Below, in pieces: positions 1-6,426 of a DNA stretch of 18,195 nucleotides. Numbering within the stretch: position 1 is the stretch's first letter; every line of letters begins with the position of its first letter. The notes under the pieces were generated by a model. The model saw nothing but the letters and a program-made list of their open reading frames with translations, was not told where the DNA came from and did not search any database. The DNA is from Psychrobacter sp. GTDB taxonomy: Bacteria; Pseudomonadota; Gammaproteobacteria; Pseudomonadales; Moraxellaceae. Position numbers and translations under genes: made by a program. The DNA lies in assembly GCA_029264635.1 (NCBI GenBank), contig JARIAA010000180.1:1-18195 (forward strand), in the 5' to 3' direction.

Positions 1-186
1 CTTATAAGTAGCAATTGACGTATTGTGTTTATTCATCCCCTTCAAAGCAGACAAGCTCTCATCAAGCGGCTGGACGTCGAACAATACTAAGTTTGACCCT
101 TGAGCAATAAGCTGCTTAGCGGTCTCAAAACCGATGCCTGAGGCAGCGCCAGTGACATAAACCGTCTTACCAGTAAAATAACCCAT
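1..186 (-). CDS. Short-chain dehydrogenase/reductase (SDR), N-terminal part
   Basis: This is the first 62 codons of a gene that runs off the left edge of the window. Residues 12-19 read TGAASGIG, the glycine-rich dinucleotide-binding motif (TGxxxGxG) of classical SDR oxidoreductases. It follows a beta strand, and residues 33-38 (LVLFDV) place an Asp (D37) at the end of the second strand, which in this family usually favours NAD(H) over NADP(H). The ATG shares one base with the TGA stop of the upstream metallo-beta-lactamase-fold gene (TGATG), so translation of the two is probably coupled and their products probably act in one pathway. The substrate cannot be read from this fragment. The catalytic Ser-Tyr-Lys lies outside the window. 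Confidence 0.88.
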   Translation of the reverse strand, partial: MGYFTGKTVYVTGAASGIGFETAKQLIAQGSNLVLFDVQPLDESLSALKGMNKHNTSIATYK

Positions 187-1340
187 CAAGCACTTTCCTT
201 CTGCACTGCGCTATTTTTTGTAGCGCTTGTTTGTACTGAACGGTTTTGCGCTGAGTAGCCCTCTGCCGATTTTTTTTGCAAGTGACCAAATTTTGCCTCA
301 CCGATAAGATGGCTAACCTTGTGACCAGCAAACAACCAATAAGGGGTTGCTTCACTGCTGGAGGCGCAGTTAGGAAAGTCAGGGTTTTTGGATGGGCCAG
401 CAATCGTTTTTTCCATAACCATCGAGATATATTGGTCATTACTGCCTTCTAGCGTATTACCATTTAAGATGACGTCCATGCCTGTTTGCTGAGCATAACG
501 GCGGATGGCGTTCACTTTTGAGTTCATGGGTGCATAAGCATCTGCACCTACACCGTTTTCTGAGGTAACTCTGATACCATCTGGCACGCGAGCGACCAAT
601 GAGTGATTGCCCTCTGTATGACCTGGGGTATGCACCAACGCCAACCCTTTACCCAATTGAATGCTGCCAGTAAATTTGATGATTTTGTTCGCATCTACTC
701 CGTCGATGCCATTGGGGCAATACCAATCCGCTTGTATTGGCAATAAGGCGCTAGTGTTTTGCCACTCCTGTTCGTGAACCAACAGTTTGGCATTAGGGAA
801 GTAGGCGGCGTTATCTTTTGTGCCGAGCCAGCGGCGTATATCTTGGGTATGCAGATGATCGTAGCTGATATAGTCAACATCCTCTGGCACCAAACCGACT
901 TCGGCAAGCGCACCAGCCACATCGCGAATGATGGGAGCAACCATATTCTCAAGCGGCGACCAGTTCGGCATCTTGCTGGTTAAACGCTTAAAGAATGGCG
1001 TCTCACGATCCGCTTCGATATCAGAAGGGGAGAACAGCAAAATCTTTAATTTGTCTGAAAAATCATAATACTGAATAATAAAAAGGCGATTTAAAATATG
1101 TAGGTAGGGGAATTTATAGGCGCTCTGGGTGTAGACACCGCTATATGCGTACCAGGTTGGATAGGGTACTCTCACCATATCAGCGCTTTGGTAAAATTGA
1201 ACGGCTGGCTCATCCATGAAGCGCTCTCTAAAGGCACTTGCTTGTGTGTAGGCTGCATTTAGCCGCTCTTGTGGCAGGGGGCTTTGGCGGACATTATCAA
1301 AGTCGTTAATGGTTTTCATGCCGAGGGTTTGCAAATCCAC
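186..1340 (-). CDS. MBL-fold metallo-hydrolase-like protein with non-canonical metal motif
   Basis: A 384-residue protein of the metallo-beta-lactamase superfamily. Family marks are DHLHTQD at residues 161-167, in the place of the usual HxHxDH, and HTPGHTEG at 237-244, which supplies the third-strand histidine H241. Several ligands differ from the textbook set: the Asp of HxHxDH is Gln (Q166) with an Asp one place later (D167); the usual GD is SEN (260-262); and the last His region reads LNGN (292-295). The last 35 residues are a polar Ser/Ala/Lys-rich tail. The start is a GTG, chosen because AAGGAG lies about 8 bases upstream; an ATG at 1347 is out of frame. The LysR gene lies upstream on the same strand and the SDR is translationally coupled downstream. 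An extended -10 (TGCTATGAT on the minus strand, 1387-1379) could drive it. Hydrolase or lactonase activity is possible, but the substrate is unknown. Confidence 0.85.
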   Translation of the reverse strand: MDLQTLGMKTINDFDNVRQSPLPQERLNAAYTQASAFRERFMDEPAVQFYQSADMVRVPYPTWYAYSGVYTQSAYKFPYLHILNRLFIIQYYDFSDKLKILLFSPSDIEADRETPFFKRLTSKMPNWSPLENMVAPIIRDVAGALAEVGLVPEDVDYISYDHLHTQDIRRWLGTKDNAAYFPNAKLLVHEQEWQNTSALLPIQADWYCPNGIDGVDANKIIKFTGSIQLGKGLALVHTPGHTEGNHSLVARVPDGIRVTSENGVGADAYAPMNSKVNAIRRYAQQTGMDVILNGNTLEGSNDQYISMVMEKTIAGPSKNPDFPNCASSSEATPYWLFAGHKVSHLIGEAKFGHLQKKSAEGYSAQNRSVQTSATKNSAVQKESA

Positions 1341-1359
1341 AATGCATCTCCTTATGATT

Positions 1360-1438
1360 GATGGATATCTTAAAATACATCATAGCAATAGCGATTTTAA
1401 ATGGGTAGGTGCTTTGCTAAACTCCTAAGTTTACTTAG
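1360..1438 (-). promoter_or_regulatory. Promoter/operator region of the MBL-SDR unit
   Basis: The 107-bp gap between the LysR stop and the MBL start holds a 14-bp palindrome, CTAAGTTTACTTAG (1425-1438). It also has an imperfect inverted repeat GATGGAT-N8-ATACATC (1360-1381). An extended -10, TGCTATGAT on the minus strand (1387-1379), has no good -35. The palindrome lies about 60 bp upstream of the start point implied by that -10, where LysR-type activators commonly bind. Its assignment to the neighbouring LysR protein is an inference. Confidence 0.4.
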
Positions 1439-1447
1439 ATATCATCC

Positions 1448-2353
1448 TCAAAAATGATCCCAATAAGGATCATCGCCGAAACGCTCAGCGATAAAATCAA
1501 TCAGATAACGGCAACGCTGCGATAAAAAACGGTTTTTAGGATAGACGGCATAAGCATTTAAGGTAGGCTGCTCGTACTGCTCAAGAAGCGATACCAGCTC
1601 GCCACTTTTTAGCGCCTTATAAGCAATAAAAGTGGGAATAAAAACGATGCCATGACCTTTTACGGCCATGTCTGCCAAAAACCCACCGTTAGTTGCTTTG
1701 ATCTTTGCACTGATAGGTATACTGTGTTTTTTTCCTTGTTTGTCTATCAGTTCTAGATCGCTGTATTTGGCGAGGCTATATTGTAAAAAGGTATGGTTTT
1801 TTAAGTCTTCTATTGTTTCAGGCGTGCCTTTTTTATCCAGATATTCAGGACTGGCGCAGAGTATAAAACGGATAGAAGTCAGACGTTTGGCTTGATAGCT
1901 AGAGTCTCTAAGCTCGCCAATACGAATCGCAAGCTCGTACCCTTCTTCAACCAAGTCAATTTTTCGATCAGAAAAATCTAGCTCAAATTTTAAGCTCGGA
2001 TGTTGGTTGGCGTATTCATCAATGACATCTTTTAGGTGCATCATACCGAATGATAAGGGCGCCGTCATTTTTAATGTACCCTCAATACGAGTCGGCGTAC
2101 CACTGCTTTGCTCGTTAAGCGCGTCAACGGCATGTAAGATACTGCACACTTGCTGGTAATACGTCTCACCCGCTTCTGTCAAATTAGATTGCCGCGTGGT
2201 TCTACTGATTAATTGGTTGCCTAAGCGAGTTTCCAAATCTTTTAGACGACGGCTGACAGCTGACTTGGCAAGATTCAGCTGATCCGCAGCTTTAGTGATG
2301 CTGCCAGCTTCGACAATACGTACAAACATAGCCATATCTTCTAATTGACCCAT
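1448..2353 (-). CDS. LysR-family transcriptional regulator
   Basis: A 301-residue LysR-type regulator of normal length. Residues 1-60 form the winged helix-turn-helix: the region from SITKAADQLN through LAKSAVSRRLKDLE is the classic recognition-helix block, followed by the linker helix. Residues from about 90 to 300 form the effector-binding domain, with the SYQAKRL and GHGIVFIP segments seen in family members close to the AaeR/DmlR type. The ATG is preceded by GAGG about 8 bases upstream. A -10-like TACAAT lies on the minus strand near 2388-2383. The gene is transcribed towards the MBL-SDR pair, so it could be cotranscribed with them or control them. It is also a candidate activator of the doxX and pirin promoters, which carry LysR-type boxes. 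The effector is unknown. Confidence 0.93.
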   Translation of the reverse strand: MGQLEDMAMFVRIVEAGSITKAADQLNLAKSAVSRRLKDLETRLGNQLISRTTRQSNLTEAGETYYQQVCSILHAVDALNEQSSGTPTRIEGTLKMTAPLSFGMMHLKDVIDEYANQHPSLKFELDFSDRKIDLVEEGYELAIRIGELRDSSYQAKRLTSIRFILCASPEYLDKKGTPETIEDLKNHTFLQYSLAKYSDLELIDKQGKKHSIPISAKIKATNGGFLADMAVKGHGIVFIPTFIAYKALKSGELVSLLEQYEQPTLNAYAVYPKNRFLSQRCRYLIDFIAERFGDDPYWDHF

Positions 2354-2465
2354 TTTGGCTGCCTCATTATTATTATCTCGCTATATTGTATGATTGATCT
2401 GGTGTAGCACGCTTGTCTGCCTAAGGGACATCTGAGCATGTACGAATGATTGTTTGAATCAAAAG

Positions 2466-2503
2466 TGAAAATACCAGACTAGGATAAAAACCTAACCTGG
2501 TAT
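2466..2503 (-). terminator. Probable rho-independent terminator of the yceI gene
   Basis: Arms ATACCAG (2471-2477) and CTGGTAT (2497-2503) pair perfectly. A further TAGG/CCTA segment pairs after two mismatches. Read on the minus strand the hairpin is followed by TTTTC. The short U-tract makes it a weak but well-placed terminator about 65 bp past the yceI stop. Confidence 0.5.
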
Positions 2504-2569
2504 CAATAAAGTTAAACGATCAAAGGCTTATTTAGACTATAAAAGACAGTCTTAGGGAGTCAATTGCCC

Positions 2570-3181
2570 TTATTTAAGATCTTTCTTTTTGCTACCTTCT
2601 ACCTGAACGATCAGTTTGATGTTTTTCATCATGCCGCCATCTGTATAGGTATCGATACCCCATTTGGTTCTGTCAATAGTGGTTTCAAAATCACCACCAC
2701 AAGCTTCAGTTTCTAACACAGGACTGTCGTAGCAATTAAACTTAGTGGCCTTTAGAGTCACTGGATGCGTCTGACCATGCAAGGTTAAGTCACCTGTAAT
2801 CGCTTTAACTTTATTGCCATCAAACTGCCAATTTGTGGATTTAAAATAAGCAGTAGGGTATTTTTCTACATCAAAAAAGTCAGCAGATTTTAGATGCTTA
2901 TCAAAGCCCTTAAGACCTGTGCTCAAGCTACTCATAGGGATAGTAAGACCGACGAAACCCTTTTTTGCTTCAGGAGCATACTCAAGGTTGCCCGATAGGT
3001 TATAAAAGCCGCCCGCATTGGTAGAAGTACCAAAATGATCAACAGTAAAGCGCACTGCGGTGTGATTAGGATCAAGCTCATAAGTTGCCGCATGACCTAA
3101 AGTACTGAGCATGCCAAGACTACTGATAGCAGCAATAGCAATAGTACGGTTTGCTTGTGTGAAAAATTTTGAAACCATCAT
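2570..3181 (-). CDS. yceI: YceI-family periplasmic lipid-binding protein
   Basis: A 203-residue secreted lipocalin-like beta-barrel protein. Residues 1-31 form a Sec signal peptide: a basic start, a hydrophobic AIAAISSLGMLS core, and a probable cut after GHA31. The mature part begins ATYELDPNHTAVRF, the characteristic YceI opening, and continues with FDKHLKSADFFDVEKYPTA (93-111), GDLTLHGQTHPV (130-141) and TIDRTKWG, all strong family signatures. Structurally characterised relatives bind long isoprenoid chains such as those of quinones. Two cysteines, C150 and C161, may form a disulfide. The start has two consecutive ATGs, with AGGA six bases before the first. The gene diverges from doxX and is followed by a terminator. 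A role in envelope quinone or lipid handling is inferred, not shown. Confidence 0.93.
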   Translation of the reverse strand: MMVSKFFTQANRTIAIAAISSLGMLSTLGHAATYELDPNHTAVRFTVDHFGTSTNAGGFYNLSGNLEYAPEAKKGFVGLTIPMSSLSTGLKGFDKHLKSADFFDVEKYPTAYFKSTNWQFDGNKVKAITGDLTLHGQTHPVTLKATKFNCYDSPVLETEACGGDFETTIDRTKWGIDTYTDGGMMKNIKLIVQVEGSKKKDLK

Positions 3182-3709
3182 AAATAATCCTTTTGTTAAG
3201 TAGATACTTTATATAAAAAACTATGACATATAGGCAAGTATATAAGTGAGTAAGTATACCGCCATCTCCTATTATCAGGCTAAAGACTGATAACAATTCG
3301 AACCTGCTTATTAAGCAGGGCTTATACACAATATCGGCAAGTTTAGCAAAAAATCACTATGATGAATACTAGACGCTATCGATAAATGTGTATCTTCTTT
3401 GTCTTTTGTAGTATTCAAACGGTTATAAGTATTTTTATTATTTGTCAGCTGATTTTTTTCGCAAGTCCTCTGACTCTAACTTTTAAGCAGTTTTAGGCAG
3501 GTGAGCGATTTGATCCTATCATCATATCTCCTTATTATCTTACTATTGATACGCTATTATTGTTCTTAATACAAGAACATACATTTACAACTATTGCTGT
3601 TTATCTACGTGAAGTCAACCTCTACAATAAAACTATTGAACAACCAAACAAAAAGAACTTAAATGCAGGTTCATTTTTAACTAGATACTTATATTGATGG
3701 AGAGTACTG
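3182..3709. other. 528-bp divergent intergenic region between yceI and doxX
   Basis: AT-rich and without a credible gene. On the yceI side there are two inverted repeats: TTATCAG-N8-CTGATAA (3272-3293), and CCTGCTT-ATT-AAGCAGG (3303-3319). Between these and yceI there are two TATACT -10-like boxes on the minus strand (3258-3253 and 3242-3237). On the doxX side lies a perfect TGTTCTT-N5-AAGAACA repeat and a -10 box, described separately. TCAGCTGA at about 3447 is an isolated 8-bp palindrome. The stretch 3320-3540 shows nothing else I can interpret. Confidence 0.6.
3550..3628 (+). promoter_or_regulatory. doxX promoter with LysR-type inverted repeat (shared block, copy 1)
   Basis: A perfect inverted repeat, TGTTCTT-AATAC-AAGAACA (3561-3579), contains the LysR T-N11-A pattern. 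A -10 box TACAAT lies at 3623-3628 with only a weak -35 (TTTATC at 3600-3605, 17-bp spacer), as expected of an activator-dependent promoter. The repeat centre (3570) is about 65 bp before the inferred start near 3635. Positions 3558-3607 match 5410-5459 upstream of the first pirin gene at 38 of 50 bases without a gap, and TACGCTAT precedes both copies. Confidence 0.55.
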
Positions 3710-4114
3710 ATGGATAAGTTACAAGAGTTGAGCGCGCCTATTGGTCGCCTATTTATATCAATGATTTTCATTTTTTCAGGATTTTCTAAGATTACAGGTT
3801 ACGCCGCGACAGCAGGCTATATGGAATCTGTAGGCGTACCAAGTATGTTATTGCCACTAGTGATTGCACTTGAGCTATTAGGCGGTATTGCTATTCTAAT
3901 TGGCTTTAAAGCACGTCTAATCTCATTGTTGTTTGTTGGATTCAATATCGTTTCTGCGATTATCTTCCATCAATTCTGGAATGACGAGTCACAAATGAAC
4001 CCATTTATGAAGAACATTGCAATGGCAGGTGGTTTCTTGATGATATTTGCTCATGGTCCAGGGGCTTATTCAGTAGATGGGTCTAGTGTCCATCATCGTC
4101 CTACTCATAGATAA
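3710..4114 (+). CDS. DoxX-family membrane protein
   Basis: A 134-residue inner-membrane protein with four predicted helices, at about residues 10-27, 46-65, 68-88 and 101-117. The family signatures are clear: the first helix ends in FSGFSKI, followed by MESVGVP, then ELLGGIAILIGF, and the end GPGAYSVDG resembles the typical DoxX C-terminal GPGxxSxD. DoxX-like proteins are often found with thiol, quinone or electrophile detoxification genes (for example the Bacillus mhqNOP cluster pairs one with a nitroreductase). Their biochemical activity is poorly defined. A GGAGAG ribosome-binding site lies just before the ATG. The gene ends five bases before the DUF1275 gene, so they form an operon. Its promoter shares a block with that of the first pirin gene. 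Confidence 0.92.
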   Translation: MDKLQELSAPIGRLFISMIFIFSGFSKITGYAATAGYMESVGVPSMLLPLVIALELLGGIAILIGFKARLISLLFVGFNIVSAIIFHQFWNDESQMNPFMKNIAMAGGFLMIFAHGPGAYSVDGSSVHHRPTHR

Positions 4115-4119
4115 TAGCG

Positions 4120-4857
4120 ATGCTTGGAAAAAATAACTCTGCTGATAACCATCGCAAACAACCAAACCCACCGCTCAGTTTTTGGCAACGTTATCAGACG
4201 CCTATACTACTGACTTTGGTTGGCGGGGCCATTGATACAATAGGCTTTATCACGTTGTTTGGGTTTTTTACTGCCCATGTGACGGGCAACTTGGTGATGG
4301 CTGGGAGCGGATTGGTCAAAGGTGAAGATGGTCTGTGGATTAAACTTGCCGCCCTGCCGTTGTTCATTTTAACCGTGATGGCGACCAAGACTTTTATTGA
4401 TAAAAGTAAGCAGCAGCAGTTAATGCTTAGTCATCTGTTTTTGGCTGAGGCCATATTTTTGACCGCATTTATGAGTGCAGGCTTATATTTTCAGCCCTTC
4501 ATTGAAGCAGGCGATATTACCGTTGCTATTACAGGTGGCCTGGGTTTGATCGCACTGGCTATTCGTAATACAGCCAGCAAAACGGTAATTAAACATATGA
4601 GCCCAACCGTACTCATGACCGGTAATACTACGCAGCTGGGCATCAATCTAACAGATTATTTGGGCAACCGCTCTGTTGACAACGCTAAAAAGCTTAAGCA
4701 TAGCTCAGCGCTGGTTTTAAGCTTTTTGATAGGGGCGCTTGTGGGAGCAGTGTTATATATTCAACTGAATTATTGGGCAGTTGGTCTGTTTGTCCTTCCT
4801 GTGCTGTATTTATCAGTAATGGCACGCGACAAAGAGTTTCTAAGCCACATCGGTTAA
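4120..4857 (+). CDS. YoaK/DUF1275-family membrane protein
   Basis: A 245-residue polytopic membrane protein. The segment GGAIDTIGFITLFGFFTAHVTGN (residues about 35-57), read here only as its start GGAIDTIGF and end AHVTGN, is the hallmark of the DUF1275 (YoaK) family. A second conserved stretch, GLGLIALAIRNTASKTV followed by MSPTVLMTGNTTQLG, repeats the TGN theme. Six or so hydrophobic segments span the protein. The function of the family is not established; a transporter-like role is commonly assumed. The gene begins five bases after the doxX stop, with no strong ribosome-binding site of its own, so translational coupling is likely. A bidirectional terminator follows. The polar N-terminus (residues 1-25) is probably cytoplasmic. 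Confidence 0.9.
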   Translation: MLGKNNSADNHRKQPNPPLSFWQRYQTPILLTLVGGAIDTIGFITLFGFFTAHVTGNLVMAGSGLVKGEDGLWIKLAALPLFILTVMATKTFIDKSKQQQLMLSHLFLAEAIFLTAFMSAGLYFQPFIEAGDITVAITGGLGLIALAIRNTASKTVIKHMSPTVLMTGNTTQLGINLTDYLGNRSVDNAKKLKHSSALVLSFLIGALVGAVLYIQLNYWAVGLFVLPVLYLSVMARDKEFLSHIG

Positions 4858-4892
4858 CTTTGATTTTATTTGGTGTTATAAAAACAAATAAT

Positions 4893-4930
4893 AAAAAAAC
4901 GCCCTATCTTTTTGATAAGGCGTTTTTTTA
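4893..4930. terminator. Bidirectional rho-independent terminator
   Basis: Stem AACGCC (4898-4903) pairs with GGCGTT (4919-4924), and TATC (4905-4908) with GATA (4914-4917), around a TTTTT loop, with one C·A mismatch. It is flanked by a run of A on the left and T on the right. It can serve both the DUF1275 gene (plus) and the GNAT gene (minus). Confidence 0.88.
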
Positions 4931-4945
4931 ACTAATAGAATTATC

Positions 4946-5281
4946 CTAAGCCGTCGCGTCATGAAAAACTGAGTTCGCTTGGTATTTTGGATGCTTGTCG
5001 ATATAAGATTTCACATAAGGACAAGTTGGTTTGACACGCAGACCTTTAGCTTCTGCATCATCTAAGATGTATTTGACTAAATAGCTTGCAATACCTTGTC
5101 CACTCAGATTGTCTGGTACGATCGTATGCTGATAATCGATACCTTTTTCACCCTGACTGGTAGTAAAGAAGTCATAAACTTCGTAAGCCATCTCATCACC
5201 AATATGAATCTCAAAACGTTTTTTTTCGGTATTATCGATAACGTCATAGCTTAAGGGCTGCTTCTCAGTCTCATTTGACAT
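4946..5281 (-). CDS. Small GNAT-family N-acetyltransferase (YjdJ/COG2388 type)
   Basis: A 111-residue single-domain acetyltransferase-like protein. The region around residues 50-70 contains YQHTIVPDNLSGQGIASYLV, with GQGIA (61-65) as the acetyl-CoA phosphate-binding loop. Next come an A-to-L helix, GLRVKPTCPYVKSYI (80-94) and HPKY (97-100). The order HT...GQGIA...CPYV...HPxY is the signature of the compact COG2388 family, in which the cysteine (C87) has been proposed as functional. Natural substrates are not known. AAGGAG lies six bases before the ATG. The gene stands alone on the minus strand, ends at the bidirectional terminator and diverges from the first pirin gene. Confidence 0.93.
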   Translation of the reverse strand: MSNETEKQPLSYDVIDNTEKKRFEIHIGDEMAYEVYDFFTTSQGEKGIDYQHTIVPDNLSGQGIASYLVKYILDDAEAKGLRVKPTCPYVKSYIDKHPKYQANSVFHDATA

Positions 5282-5390
5282 TGTGGTCTCCTTGATTCGT
5301 AACGATTGTCTTTTTCATGTTTTATAAGTGTGACTTGGTCAACATCATTTATACTAACAGCTTATATTCATCACTCTGTTATGAATATAT

Positions 5391-5480
5391 TACGCTATCT
5401 TTATCGTTTTATTGTTCTCATTATAAGAATAGTTATTTGCACTTATCACTGTTTATCTATACCTATATAACAATTATAAT
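5391..5480 (+). promoter_or_regulatory. Promoter of first pirin gene with LysR-type box (shared block, copy 2)
   Basis: TTCT-N7-AGAA (5415-5429, centre 5422) matches the T-N11-A LysR pattern. A perfect -10, TATAAT, sits at 5475-5480, giving a start near 5487 and placing the box at about -65. Positions 5410-5459 align without gaps to 3558-3607 upstream of doxX. TACGCTAT (5391-5398) occurs before both, but here 11 extra bases separate it from the block. The -35 (TTTATC, 5452-5457... same as copy 1) is weak. Confidence 0.55.
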
Positions 5481-5559
5481 AAGCTCATTGTTTACACAGG
5501 TTAATTAATAATAAATTTATAGACAGTTAACTTGTTAATATTTTAGTTAAGGATATATT

Positions 5560-6273
5560 ATGAAAACGATCTATCATGCAGCAGATTCTCGTGGCGATGC
5601 CAACCATGGCTGGCTCAAAAGCAAACATACCTTTAGCTTTGCCAATTATCACAATCCTGAGCGTATGGGCTTTGGTGCGTTACGCGTTATCAACGATGAT
5701 CATGTGAGTGCAGGCCAAGGTTTTGGCAAGCACTCTCATCGTGACATGGAAATTATCAGTATCCCATTATCGGGTAAGCTTGGTCATGGCGATAATATCG
5801 GTAACAACGGTATTATTGAAACTGGTGAGATCCAAGTCATGTCAGCAGGTACGGGTATTACTCATAGTGAGATGAACGGCGATAATAACGATGACGTTAA
5901 GTTCTTACAGATTTGGGTCATTCCTAATAAGATGAACGTAGAGCCGCGTTATCAGCAAGTGCGTATGGACGAGCTGATGAAACCTAATGAGTTCAATCAA
6001 ATATTGTCACCCAATCCTGATGACGCTGGCGTATGGATTCATCAAAATGCATGGTTTAGTATGGGTGATTTCGATAAAGGGGTCACGCAGACTTATCAGC
6101 TAAAAGATCCAAATAACGGTGTTTATATCTTAGTTCTCAAAGGTAGAGTAACTATCAATGGTAACACTTTAGATACGCGTGATGGCTTAGGAGTTTGGGA
6201 TACTAAGAACTTCACGATGGATGTCGAAGAAAACGCGCAAGTCCTACTGATGGAAGTACCGATGAGCCTATAA
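5560..6273 (+). CDS. Pirin-family cupin protein (YhhW-like)
   Basis: A 237-residue bicupin of the pirin family, close in length to E. coli YhhW (quercetinase activity in vitro). The metal ligands expected in YhhW/pirin are all present: H58 and H60 in GFGKHSHRDMEI, and H102 and E104 in TGITHSEMNGD. The opening segment with WLKSKHTFSFANYHNPERM is typical of the YhhW subgroup. The second cupin (from about residue 125) lacks ligands, as usual. Such proteins bind Fe or a similar divalent metal and can open flavonol rings; the physiological substrate is unknown. The start is preceded by AAGGA about seven bases upstream. A 12-bp hairpin separates it from the second pirin. Its promoter carries the block shared with doxX. 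Confidence 0.95.
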   Translation: MKTIYHAADSRGDANHGWLKSKHTFSFANYHNPERMGFGALRVINDDHVSAGQGFGKHSHRDMEIISIPLSGKLGHGDNIGNNGIIETGEIQVMSAGTGITHSEMNGDNNDDVKFLQIWVIPNKMNVEPRYQQVRMDELMKPNEFNQILSPNPDDAGVWIHQNAWFSMGDFDKGVTQTYQLKDPNNGVYILVLKGRVTINGNTLDTRDGLGVWDTKNFTMDVEENAQVLLMEVPMSL

Positions 6274-6289
6274 GTACTCAGCGATTAGT

Positions 6290-6333
6290 AAAATAGCTAT
6301 CTGAAACGATAGCTATTTTCCCGTAGGGGTTTT
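6290..6333 (+). terminator. Terminator after first pirin gene
   Basis: A perfect 12-bp stem, AAAATAGCTATC (6290-6301) with GATAGCTATTTT (6308-6319), has a TGAAAC loop. It is followed at once by a mini-hairpin CCC-GTA-GGG and TTTT. The U-rich right arm fits termination or partial read-through to the second pirin gene. Confidence 0.7.
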
Positions 6334-6376
6334 ATTAAGTTGTCTTTTAATAAGTTTAATCGAGCGCTCTTAATGA

Positions 6377-6407
6377 CATAAGTATCCATTATCAAACCAT
6401 AAGTATC
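6377..6407. repeat. Direct repeat CATAAGTATC x2, 21-bp spacing
   Basis: Two exact 10-bp copies, at 6377-6386 and 6398-6407, lie 21 bp apart, which is two helical turns. They sit 20-50 bp before the second pirin start. GATACTTAT, the reverse complement of 9 of these bases, lies at 3684-3692 in the doxX leader. This is a possible protein-binding site upstream of the second pirin gene. Confidence 0.45.
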
Positions 6408-6426
6408 AAATAATAAGAGGTGAATC

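Noticed and set aside
3290..3312. tRNA-like TTCGAA loop with flanking GCAGG on the minus strand
   Set aside because: The bases after the loop do not pair with GCAGG, and no acceptor or anticodon stem can be drawn.
3120..3329. Open frame of 69 codons overlapping the start of yceI
   Set aside because: It runs through a promoter region, has AT-driven composition and no ribosome-binding site, and overlaps a well-supported gene.
5317..5508. Open frame of 63 codons before the first pirin gene
   Set aside because: Low-complexity Tyr/Ser/Ile-rich product from AT-rich DNA that contains the promoter block; no ribosome-binding site.
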